Of a DNA stretch of 64,000 bases, positions 9,772 through 21,144 are shown one piece after another. The notes under the pieces are model-generated. The model was not told the DNA's origin. It made no database searches and saw only the letters and a list, made by a program, of their open reading frames with translations. Numbering within the stretch: position 1 is the stretch's first letter; every line of letters begins with the position of its first letter. The translations under genes were made by a program, and so were the position numbers. This DNA comes from Carallia brachiata (taxonomy: Eukaryota; Streptophyta; Magnoliopsida; Malpighiales; Rhizophoraceae), in NCBI GenBank assembly GCA_021464245.1, contig JADCRB010000013.1:11211350-11275349 (forward strand), given 5' to 3'.

Positions 9772-11532
9772 ACCAGATCAATGGTTAAAGAGTGCTGCTC
9801 AAAAGGGTGATGTTGATGCATTGTATGCAATCATCCAGGAGGAACCGTATATTCTGGAGCACACTGATCAAGTTCCCTTCGACGAAACTCCTTTACACAT
9901 AGCCGCATCAGAAGGGCATACCCAGTTTGCCTTGGAGATTCTGAGGCTGAAGCCATCTTTTGCTAGGAAGCTCAACCGAGATGGGTTTAGCCCGATGCAC
10001 CTGGCTCTGCAGAATAATCATTGCCAAACAGTGCGTCGGCTTATAGACACAGATGGCAACCTTGTCCGGGTGAAGGGAAAGAAGGGTTTAACACCACTGC
10101 ATTACACAGCTGAGAAAGAAATGCTTGATCTGCTAGCTAAGTTTTTAATGGCTTGTCCAGGATCTATTGAAGATCTCACTAGTCACAAAGAATCTGCCTT
10201 GCATATTGCAGCTAAGAATGACAAGTTGGAAGCTTTAGAACTCCTAGTGGGTTGGCTTGAGCACGTGGGCCAAAATGAAGTGCTAGATTGGACAGATGAC
10301 AATGGCAACACAGTATTGCATATTGCTAGCCTAAGGAATCAAATACAGGCAAGTGCTTGTTCCTTTTAGCTTCTTCTCTGAGGACAGTAGATTTAGATAT
10401 TGGACACAAAAATTCTATAGGTGATTGTATTCCTATATACTTTTCACTGCCAAACTCAAACCGATCGAGCATCAAGAATTGAGAGAGGTTCTTAGCCTAC
10501 GGCCAATTGAGTGCTTTTCTGCTTCGGCCTCATAACAATTTTACTGAATTGGCTTTTGTGCATATAAACTAAAATCTGATTTTTGGGCCTACTACTATGT
10601 TGATGGACTGGATTTACCTAATGCAGGTGGTGAGAATGTTGACTGAGCCAGGTGATTTGCCCTTAGCTTTTAAAGCATTGCTTCCTCGTTGGTTTGGACC
10701 GAAAGTTGATCTAAATGCTAAGAACTCTACCGGCTTAACAGCTGTGGATATCCTGCAAAGCCAGGGGCAATTGAACAGAGGGAAAATCAGACATCTACAG
10801 AAGCTCGCCAAATGCATGAAGGCACCATCGTTTTTCGGGGTCTCTGGCCATGCAGACTATCTAAGGAGAAGGATTTCATGTTTGGAGAAATGGGCCATAG
10901 CTAGCTATCGTGAAAAATTCCTGTTATCAAACGCAACCCGAAATGCAGTACTTGTGGTTGCCATATTGATCGCAACTGCTACATACCAGGCAGTCCTCAG
11001 CCCCCCTGGTGGGCTTTCCCAACCTAATCCCACTTCATTTTACACCTCTGGAAGTTTCTCCGGTGGTGGCGGCAACGGCATCAGCAGTTATCCCAACGCC
11101 ACAGCTCCAAACACCACCCCTACGAACACCATTGACCTTACAGGCGATTTGATATATTCTGCACCAACACCTACTGGCAGAGACTTGGTGTTTTGGACAT
11201 TTTTCATAGCATTCAACACCATAGCCTTCATTATGTCAATTATAAAAATGATAACTCTCCTCCCAAATGGCCCTTTCTTTATACTGCCTCTGGTGGTACC
11301 ATTGCTTTTATGCTATGTTTTGTCAATCATATACATATCGCCGGAGTTTTGGTCGCTGAAGTTTTGGTCCCCTACGCTTGGTTTGTTCCTTATACCGGCT
11401 GCATTTTTCGCGGCCAAGTCGGCCATTGAGGCGTTGGCCTTTGGCCGGAGGAGACAGGCAGTCAAGCAACTCCTCTTGAAACAACGTCAAGAGTTACTAC
11501 AGAAGGAATCTCAACATGGCTCTGAACCATAG
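9772..11532 (+). CDS. Ankyrin-repeat protein with PGG domain, BDA1/ACD6-like; first exon or start not visible
   Basis: Exons 9772-10348 and 10627-11532 read in one frame for about 493 residues. Ankyrin units include ETPLHIAASEGHT, GFSPMHLALQNNH, GLTPLHYTAEKE, ESALHIAAKND and GNTVLHIASLRN. The C-terminal half has the PGG domain (FLLSNATRNAVLVVAILIAT, then YQAVLSPPGG) and hydrophobic segments around LVFWTFFIAFNTIAFIMS, LPLVVPLLLCYVLSIIYI and LGLFLIPAAFFAAKSA. This is the membrane architecture of plant immune regulators such as BDA1 and ACD6. The intron has a GC donor (ATACAG|gcaagt). No in-frame ATG precedes the first repeat: the frame begins PDQWLKSAAQKGD directly after tttgcag, with an in-frame TGA just upstream. 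Either an unseen upstream exon supplies the start, or the ATG was lost (paralogue: MDERLKEAA). Confidence 0.8.
10349..10626 (+). other. GC-AG intron of the second ankyrin gene
   Basis: The donor is ATACAG|gcaagtgc and the acceptor ctaatgcag|GTGGTG. Using GC keeps the frame. The nearest GT (gcaa|gtgc) would add four bases and break it. Confidence 0.75.
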
Positions 11533-11539
11533 TTGGTAG

Positions 11540-13640
11540 TGCAACAGCATGTCATTGATCAATTGGAGATTTTATTTTGGCAAAGCATCATAGCATTTGT
11601 GTTTGTTCAATTAATGGAATGACACTATTATTGTGTGCTTTTAAGTTTTTGATGTGCCAATATAAAATAACTATTTTTTTTCAATTCATCATGTTTGTTG
11701 GTTGTTCACGAACTTCTCTTCGTATGAAACTTTATGAGTCAGTGATTTTTGTATAAGCGAGGCAATAAATTTTTTATTGATCAAACTCGATGCTTTTGCA
11801 TTGGAAAGTATAGAGATATTCATACGCGTTAGCATAACTTAAATTGAAAATCTTTTCATGATGGCCAAACTTTATTTTTTTAGAGCATGAAAGATACTAA
11901 TGTGGTCCAAAAATAAAGCTTCAGGCGGCAACACAATTGGTCCAAAATTGGAGGTTCAAAGCAACAAACATAAGCCCCCCATGGCAAACACACTAGGTCC
12001 AAAAATTGGAGCTTTGAACACACATATGCACACACATGCAACAGTGTATTAATTGTTCATTTGGAAGCCTGGAAAAAAGAAAACAAAAAGTACGCTAAAG
12101 TTTGAGCATAAAATATTTTCCTCTTTTTTTTTTTTCTTTATCTATTAAGAGAATATTGGACATTGAGTTATAAAATAAAAATAATTTTCTATTTTCTAAT
12201 AAAATTTATATTCTTTCAAAATTTAAAATTCAAAACTTTAAGAAGAAACTTAAGTTTTTAACCATTGATATTACTCAAGAAGGACTTTTTCTCGCTTCTT
12301 GGAGGGAAGAAAACTTCGTGCTAATCAATGGTTTTTTATTTTTTTTTAAATTGCACCTTGCTTAGCAACCCAAGATCAGTGGAATTATAGTCAAAGTTAA
12401 GTAACTTAACTGCTATTAATGAAATATTATATCCCCTACTTTCATGTGCACTTTCCCTCGAATAGTGTGATGGCGTTGATGGTGCTTAACAATGCGAAAA
12501 TGTCGGAAGATTTAATGCCAATAGCCTATTAATATTATGGTTAATGCTATAGTTTAAAGGAAACTTGTGTACTTTTATCCTATTCTGACTATTTTTATTT
12601 TGTTCATCCGAGGTTGACGGTGCTTTAAAAGTGACGCCTTACTCGATTACAAGTTTTACCATATTAACTATTTCATCGGAAGAACACCAACACTTTTCAT
12701 TTGGGATGTAAATTCTCTTCGTCTCTTTTCAATTGAATTCAGCACACAATCAGCAAATTTCCTGCTAGCAAAGTGCAAAGGGTGAAAAAAAAAAACAACC
12801 GAATCACACTAGGAAGAGAAGCAGTGATTGACTGACTTAGTGTGTTGATAGCCATTTCGCATAAACGGTTGATGTGCAAATGTAAATGTAATATGTTTAG
12901 ACAAAAATATTATATTGTTCATCACGTAGATTTTATAAAAAGCTGGTTCGGATGGGATATGAAAAATGAAGAAAACTTAAAAATAAATAAATAAATAAAT
13001 GTGTTATAATCTTTTTTTTGGTTAGAAAATCAAGATATAATTTACAAATTTGTTGAAAAAGTCGTTTTACTATACACAACGAATAATAATTGCTATATTG
13101 AATTACTAAAACAATATGTTCCATAGGCGAAAGTCTTATGCCTGTCATGATATTGGACTCTGAACAATCATATGATCAATGACACCCGGTGCATTAGATT
13201 AATACCAACCAAAACACTTGCCGGACATAAAAGTGATAGATACAGTTTGAGACAATTAATAAATTAATACCGATATAATTATATTATGCAAAAAAAAAAA
13301 AAAAAGAGAAAGATAGATAGAGAGAGAAAAGTAAAAAAGAAAAAATTGCATTATTTCAATAATTATATCTGTGTCGAATTACGTCATTATCTGTGTGGTT
13401 GCTTCCTAATACCACATCCTACACCCCTAGTTGTCAGTGAATATTGAGATGAAATGCGCCGTCTGTATTTCAACTTATAATTATTGTTCTTTTTTTTAAT
13501 TAACTTTAATTGATCAAAAATTTGATAGAACAAAGTGAGGCTTTTTTTTATTATTATTTTTTGACCAAAAATTTGAGACCTTCTGAAGACAACTCTTTTT
13601 AAAAATAAAAATAAAAAAGCGAAAATAATGTCTCGACCGT
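11540..13640. other. Intergenic sequence, no gene seen
   Basis: AT-rich with poly-A/T runs, an (aaat) microsatellite near 12981 and a GA-rich tract near 13308. Around 11900-12020 a 'ggtccaaaa-ttggag' phrase is repeated imperfectly three times in repeat-like sequence. No supportable open frame was found. Confidence 0.5.
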
Positions 13641-14036
13641 CTTGTCAATGAGTATTGGGCCTCTCTTCCAGTAATATGAACAGATTGGATGGTTGTGTTA
13701 AAGTCTATATCAAGAAAACGCCTAAATTTAATCTTATTACGCGTCTTAATATATTCAAATTTAGCACCTTAAACTCGACACTTTCAGAACGTACAACTCT
13801 ATGCAATGTTTACTCAATGCCTCTTGGTCCAGATACTTCAGCCCAAGAGAGCCCAGTTCACTCTGATTTTAGACCTCAGAAAAAGGGAAATGGAAATTTG
13901 GGCCAAGTACAAGCCCAGAGTATCCGTTGGCATAGCCCATTAACAGAAATAGGATGTTCAGCCCTCTTCTCATTTCCCTTTCGGCACATCGGCACTGCCT
14001 CGCATTATCTGGCCACCTCACCAGCGCCGCCGATCA

Positions 14037-15764
14037 ATGGAGGTCGCAACCGCAACCGCGTCGACCGTCGTGCCCACCGCCGCATGCTGGCGTCGCCCTT
14101 GGCCTCTTCGCGAAGCCCAACGCACAACCGAAACTTAACATTCTCTTCCTTTTCTTCTCCCCCAACTACCTCTCTCTCAACAAGCCGTTTCTGTCCTTTC
14201 TCTGCCGGGGACAGCGTCGCCGGAGACTTCTCTTGCACCAAGCTCCAACCGGATTGCCTCAATGCGGCTATAATTTATAGTTCCAAAGGCAAAAGAAGCG
14301 TTGTCGCTATGGTATTTATTCAAAGGACTAGCTTCTTTCACCCATTTCTTTGCTTTTTTTTTTTATATGTAAATTTAGATTATTTGAAGCTATTTCTAAG
14401 CCAAACAAGTACATTTTATTGCTTTCATAGTTCTTAATTATTAAAGATTACATCTTTTGGTTGTTTTGATGGATAAATCTGTGAGCTTTTGCGTTTTCCA
14501 GTTTGAAAATTAGTGGCTAAGAAAGAAATTTGAAATTTGCTCTTTTAGCCTTCAGGCTCTGCTTTCCCTATAACCATAATTGTTGAGGAGCACTTGGTTT
14601 AGTTGTAACTGCCCTTTCTCTCGGGGAAGCTGAATTTTCATTTTTTATACTAAACTACTGCAGTGCACCAACTGTTTGGTTTCCCTTTCCTTCATCTAAA
14701 GGCATTGGTCCATTCAACATTGTGTTCTGAAGCTTTGATAACAGTAGCCCGAGTAAACTTAGAATAAGGTGCTGTAGAGATCTATAGGCTAATATGAAAC
14801 TTGGAATGTCGTGTGAGAATGTTTCGCCTTCTTGGAACGGTGCATATGCATTGAAGTTTGTCGCTGCTCCTGCAATGCTGTTCATTGGAGGAGTACCATT
14901 GGTATCCAACGTTTTTGTTGCCCTGTGACATAAATCTGTGATTCTTTCCTTTATGCTATTATGGTATTTGTCGTAATCGTGAGTGAACTTGTAACTTGTT
15001 GGTTGGTAATTCTACATTCCTTTAGGTTTGTACAGAATGAGGAGTTTAAACTTTTTTTTTTTATCGAAGGAGTTCAAATATTTATGATTTCAGGAATTTG
15101 TTCCAAGTCCTATATTCTTTCTGATGTTTGTGCACCGTACTTCCATTGTGTAGGTAATTCCTTATACTAGGGAAAGTGCATGGGAGCAACCTCCTCCTGA
15201 CTTAGCATCATTCTTGTTCAAGAATCGGATTGTTTACTTAGGCATGTCTCCCGTTCCTTCTGTCACAGAGCTAATACTAGCAAAATTTCTTTATCTTCAG
15301 TATGAAGACGAAGAGTTAACCTATTTACCTGTACATAAACTCCACTGGAATAACAAAGGTCCATTGTTTATCATTTTTTTCTCTTTTTTTTTTTTTTTTA
15401 TGTTTTGAGCAAGCTATAGGATGTTTGACATTTGTCTAGCTCTCATTCACTCATGTGCACCAGCGCACTTTGTCTTAATTTAACATGCTGGTTATGCATG
15501 GTTGCAATCTACTTTACAAATGTCGAAAAAAGAATGTTTGTGGGACTAAAAGTCATGGTCGTGACTGGGAGTAACATTCTTTCTTTGGACTTCAGATCAA
15601 CACTTAGACCCCCTGGAAGTAAAAACATTGCAATTTTTTGTTTTTGTGTCATCGACTACCTAAATTACCCTTTTCATGGAATTCCTTGCCAGGTCATATA
15701 CAATGAAAGGAGCAAGGAAGACTGTGGAGTTGTTTCAGACCTTAAAAAAGCACAACTTATATGA
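14037..15764 (+). pseudogene. CLPR4-like pseudogene (chloroplast ClpR subunit) with internal deletion
   Basis: This is a broken copy of the gene for ClpR4, a non-catalytic ring subunit of the plastid ClpPR protease. Exon 1 (14037-14311) starts MEVATATAST as in the family, but that frame stops within 33 codons at 14136. The rest of the transit peptide is in another frame (GDFSCTKLQPDCLNA and KGKRSVVAM). Exon 2 (from 15154) is well preserved: VIPYTRESAWEQPPPDLAS, FKNRIVYLGMSPVPSVTEL, KFLYLQYEDEE. A four-base insertion near 15329 then disrupts the YLYINSTG string. The last exon (15693-15764) encodes VIYNERSKEDCGVVSDLKK and the native C-terminus AQLI. Everything between, roughly half the ClpP fold, is missing. 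Introns are retained, so it arose by genomic duplication rather than retrotransposition. Confidence 0.85.
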
Positions 15765-17450
15765 TTGTACAAGTGAAATGTAAGTAAATTGCACACCATT
15801 GTCAGATAGAGGATATTTGATGACGAAAATGCTTTTTTAGAGGGTATGATTAAATTGCATTTTTCCCGAACACATTTCTTGTTATATTATAGTTGGTGGG
15901 CGACAAATTTTCCCTTTCCACCAACTACGTAGATATAAAAGGTCTTACTTTTTCATAGAGTCCTTTACATGCGTGTATGTTTGATTTTATCTGTAATTGC
16001 AACAGTTTAAACAGAACTGTCAGGCTTGACACTAAAGCTGTTTGTCTATCTCCTGAAGATAAAAGAATCACATTGATTTCCTTGTATCAAGCACATTTTG
16101 TTCTAAACCTGTCTTGGTGTCCATGAGGTCGAGGCCTAATTGGTCACTCTAAGCGAAGAATCCTGCAGGCATTCAGTAAGTCGACTGGAATACTCCTGTG
16201 TAGTATTAAATGGAACCTGTACAGTATTAAATGGTTAATGTGACTCCTTCTGCATTGCTGCATAAAAGACTGCCACTGTTAATCAATTGAACAATATGGG
16301 CTTGCCCATGACCCCTGGAGGAAGCTAGAAAAAGATGCAAAACTGTTGTGGACTCTATAGGACATGTTCTTTCAATCACCATCATATGCACTTCTGTGCA
16401 CGTCATATTGCACCTGCAAGCCTTTGCTGGTTTAACCACTCCAAAGCTAAAGCAAGCAACGGTGTTGGTTATGTTCTGGAGTAACGATTTGGTTGCTTGT
16501 TCTTTTCATGGTGACGCCACCTTCCTTTTATGGCACCATCTGTCTTCCTAAAACCTGCATCAGAGGGACAACTGGAAAGTTGTTGGCTAAATTGCTGGTT
16601 TGACCATATGGTTGAAGTGCGCATTGCACTTGCTTTTTGCTTATTCCGTTAAGATTGTTGAATTTGATGCTGAGAGTGACTAAATAGGCAATGTTGCTTG
16701 GTGGTCTGCTTGATTGCCTGTGTACAATTATTATCATCCCACCCCATTATCCGACCCCTTTCCCTGTTCCTCATCCCAAAATCCTGCAAATGTAAGGATA
16801 GGATGCTAGTGTATGCCAGTTTTGCAGATATCAACCATACACATACTTTGGTCCCGGTTATCCAAAGTACACATTCCACTATTTATTTCAAGTGGTCAGG
16901 GCCCTATGTTGAAAGTGACACCATATAACATACAAGCACATTACAGGAATAATATAGTGGTGGTCGCTATCTTGAAACTCTCTCTCTCTCTTGCTTGCTT
17001 TTCTCTGCTGATACTTCTTAAGAGTTTGTTATTTTTAGCTTTGCACCTGTGTAGATGACTTCTCTGCTTTTTTCTGTCTTCCCTTAAAATATTGTTTATC
17101 ATGAATGTTTTAGAGAACATAATTTGTTGTTGGCTGGAGCAAGTGAGCAATGTGGACATTGAGCTGGGGGAGGAGGGGAAGCCGAGTGAACGAGGCCCCC
17201 AGCGCGGCCCCACCAATGTTCAGATATAGGATGTGCCCCAATGGTTATTATACATGTAGCAAGCATGGATTCTGGCATCATGTATTGCATATTACACCTT
17301 CATTTGCTCTTCCATTGATCTTTCGATGCAGTTTCTAGGTCTTTATGTACTGAGATGCCTCTGAATTTTAGAGCATCTTCCAAGTCTTCTGCAAATCAGC
17401 TAACTCGTGCTTGGCTGTAGCAAAGTTCCATAATACATCGATTCAAGAAC
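15765..17450. other. Sequence downstream of the CLPR4 relic, no gene recognised
   Basis: Base composition is less AT-rich than the surroundings, as in an intron or untranslated region, but all open frames are short and lack protein-like character. A CT microsatellite lies at about 16978-16993. Part of this stretch may be the former 3' flank of the CLPR4 copy. Confidence 0.4.
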
Positions 17451-20400
17451 ATACAACATTATGTATTTAAAAAAAAAAACAGAAAATAAAACATTATGCC
17501 TTCCCAGTGAAAAAAGAAAAAGACCAATATGTCTTTGACGAACAATTGGAGTTTTTTAGTTTATGCATTATTGAAGTGTCGGCTAAGAATGTCCGTAAAT
17601 GATATACATGACACGTATTATATGAGTAAAATGATAATTTGTCCGACTTGGTTGACCTGCTTAATTGTCTTTAAAATGTACTAAAAATGTTAACCGTGGA
17701 TTAATCTGCCTAACAGAATTTAAAAAGAAAAAAAAAATTCAAAGAAATTAATCTCTGTCAGAGATGGCATTAGTGAGTGTAGTTGGTAAGATTATATGGA
17801 CACAAATACGGCAGATATATATATGATTATATTTCAATTTCGAAAAAAATTAAGATATATATATATACACATAAGTTTTAAGTAAATAATTTTTTTCAAA
17901 ATATAATATAAGTTAGAGCAGGTTAGGTGAACGGGATTTGGTGGATGCAAAAACAACAGAAAAGTTTTTTTTGTACAACTTATTAGTTTATTTTTATAAT
18001 AAGATACTTAATTTTTGTAACGAATACTTTTAAATTTTATTATAATAATTCAGTATTTTGTTATACAAATAAAATAACTATTTACAAAAAAAGATTTTCC
18101 TGTCTTTTTCTCATCTATCAAATGCCGTCCACTAAGTTTTGGCGTATAAGTTATAACTTAAATTTCATATTAAATTTAATTTTTGTTGTTAAAATAAATT
18201 TTATAATATCTTTTTGAACATATTTGAGATTGTATAATATGTATTAAGTACTAATATAAATTAGTGATAGAACTTAAAAAAGAAAATTAAATCTTCTCTC
18301 CTGATCTCTTTTGAAAATGAAAAAAAAAAAAAAAAAAGAAGAAGGAGGCGGTCTAACCCAAAAAAAAAGGGCAGGGGAGAGGCGCCTCTTTTTGCTTTTT
18401 TTTAATTAATCTTTTAATCTTCTTTTCAAAAACTTGTCCAACTCGTGCTTGACATATCTTCTTTCGTGTCCAAATTCTTTTTAAAAAATTTATTTTATCA
18501 GATATTTTTTAACATGTAGAACATATATTTGAGATATATTAAGTACGCATATGTATCTAACGCATGTCTAGCATGATATATTTCTCTAAATTGATGTGCC
18601 CATACATACCGGGTAGTTGGCATCTTCTCTCACACATTTGTGAGTTGTGTGCTAAAATTGCCAAGTGGACGACTAGAATATGGAGTCACCTACCCCAATT
18701 TCCACTCGGGCTTGGGACATGGACTGAGATTTTTTTCAGTCTATGCAGTTGCAATATTAAAAAATATTTTTAAAAAAATTAAAATTTAAATATATTTAAT
18801 ATTATTTTAAATATAATTAGTCATGTTTTAAATGTAATTAATATTATCTTAAATATATTTAATATTATTTAAAAAATTTATTTTTAAAAAAATAAAAAAA
18901 AATCAATCCTTTTTGCACAGTTCGATCCCATGGTCGTTCCGTGAGATTCGAGCTGTGCACCTTTTCCCTTTGTGCTTATGAAGCCTTTTGTGAACTCCTG
19001 CGTGGAAATTACTCTTAGTATCTTGTTTTGAGCCTAAAACGACATTTTTTTTTGGTTAATTTGTTCTGACTAATACCTAAAGTCAAGGCTTTCAGTTTTA
19101 AAGGCAACAACATTAATTGAGTTATAACTAATTGATTGAGTGCAAGCCGGCATCAAGCATGCTTTTTATGCTAAAAAGTTTGACGTTAATATCTTAAAAG
19201 AAAAATAGTTAAAAAAAATATCTTAAAAGAAAAAACTTTTGTCTTTGTAAGAGTAATTACAAAATAGTAACAAAATGATATGAAATATTAGAATGATAAA
19301 TTTAAAAAAAAAATAGATAGATTATCAAATATTAGATAAAATTGTATTGTTACTCAAATATAGTTATGTAGATTTACTTTATGCTAAAAGGGATGGAAGA
19401 AAAAAAAAAATTGACACCAAATTCTTGGTGCTCTTACCCCTAATTTTGGAGTCTTTATCCGAATATTGACACCATGAAGAATCTCCTTGGTTATCTATTT
19501 TGACATGCCTCTATCAGTGCGTTGCAACCAAACAATTGATGGTTCAGTGGCCAAACAATTGATGGTTCAGTGCCTCTATCAGAATTTTGGAGTCTCTTGG
19601 CTTATAGATTTCAATTCAATCCGTAGGTACCGTTTAAAGATGCACCTGGAATTCTGAGCCGCCTTGCAAGTTGCAAATATAAATGAGTAACTATATATGT
19701 CCCGTCCTATCAAAAAAAAAAATTATATATATCTCGATTATTTTTATTTCAGGCAGTATCTTAGTTGAAATTGTGACTGATATTTTAAAAATGTAAAAAT
19801 TACAAATATTTCAAAAATATCAATTTTCATTTTAAAAATATCAATTACAATTTCAACCATAATAAAACTCAAAACAAATTCACTCAAAATACTAACTTTT
19901 TTTCAGTATAAGTTATCACTCCCTTAGCTAAATGCGAAAGGCTGAGGAGGGCTTTGTTTTATTTGTTCAACAAATCCAAAATGTTTATTAACTGTTAATT
20001 GTTATTTTTCACGCACGCATATATTGACGGTGTATACTTTGGAGGAACTAAGTCTAAGACTCTGCTCTTAACCTACGTAATCTCAAGTTCTTAGTGTTAG
20101 ACCGAACAAGAGTGGTTCTTAATTGTTAGTTTCATGTCTACCATGTCTCTTAAGACATCAAAACCAACAATACATGATCTCGGCGAATTACTTAGCACGT
20201 GTGGTTCCAAGTAAAACGCTAGCCAATTGATTAAGGTTACAATCACATATAAAAACAGGCCCAAGCTCAAAATTTTGTAAAATTAACCTCGTTACTCAAG
20301 CAACATTAATGTCTTTATCACATCCCTCGAGTAACTCATTTAAGAATTGATGCAATTAACTTGTGCAGTGTAAATAGCCCTAAGTATCTTGTGCGGAGAT

Positions 20401-20690
20401 GCAGTGGAATCTTCCTCATAGGTCTACAAAGTACCACTCCTACTTACCTTTTTGTTTTACCAAAAAAAAAAATTGATGCACTTAACCCTCATGAATAGGC
20501 ACGCATAAACTAAAGAACATTAGTCAATTCACAGATGTCCGTTTAAATGGTGAGACTTACAATAGAGATTCAGGAGCACTTTTGAAAGGTTGGATTCCAA
20601 TTGTAAATGGAGAACTGATATAATTTAGTTGCAAAAAGCACATTAATCATGCTGAGAAATTGCTGATCTTAAATGCATTTATTAAAGATC
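17450..20690. other. AT-rich intergenic sequence with small repeats, no gene seen
   Basis: Contains poly-A tracts (for example near 17468 and 18320), TA microsatellites (17816, 17856), a hairpin-forming sequence at 18914-18960 and a 22-bp tandem duplication (ccaaacaattgatggttcag) at about 19528-19572. No credible coding region was found. From about 20580 the sequence merges into the upstream block of EXLB copy 1. Confidence 0.5.
18914..18960. repeat. Imperfect inverted repeat / hairpin
   Basis: tgcacagttcgatc at the left pairs with gattcgagctgtgca at the right across a loop of about 18 bases, with few mismatches. It lies in very AT-rich sequence and could be the remnant of a foldback element. 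Confidence 0.6.
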
Positions 20691-21044
20691 TTATTCAATT
20701 TAAACACAAGGTGGCCAAAAAGTGAACCTGAGTGAGAAAAGTTAGGCAGATTTTGCTAATACAGTCTCAAAATCTTGGTATTATATAACTTGGAAATGGG
20801 TCTTCAGGGGTCAACAAAAAGGGCCGTCTACATTCACTTGCCCCACGTCACTGACTAATCTTGTGCCGACTCCCTCCATGTTGAGCAAAAGGCGAACGGA
20901 AAGGAAAAAAGGGGCCCACTCTCTCAAAACAAGGGCATTTGGCTCTCTCCAACTATCGAGCTCTGTCTTGATAGCTGAACGTATTAATGAATTTTAATTT
21001 AGCATAATAAAGGATACATGCTCCAAGTCTCGTCTATAAATAGA
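20690..21044 (+). promoter_or_regulatory. Upstream region and TATA box of EXLB copy 1
   Basis: Shares ordered blocks with the regions upstream of the other EXLB copies: gtggccaaaaagtgaa (20711), a block starting ggggtcaacaaaaagggccg (about 20807-20844) that holds W-box-type TGAC cores (ggtcaac, and a variant of ttgact), atgctccaagtc (21018), and TATAAATA at 21035-21042. The TATA box lies about 100 bases before the ATG. Conservation across copies is seen directly; factor binding is inferred from the known W-box core only. Confidence 0.7.
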
Positions 21045-21144
21045 AGGAAGGTTTCTTTTGCTTCCCATCTCACTCAAAGAGTCCTTCTTCCCACTTGCAT
21101 CCTTCCTTTCATTTTGTGATAACGCTTTAATTTATCACAAAGCT

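Noticed and set aside
13655..14437. A 260-residue plus-strand open frame treated as one protein
   Set aside because: It mixes upstream non-coding sequence, part of the CLPR4 transit-peptide exon and the following intron. The CLPR4 relic explains the only protein-like part.
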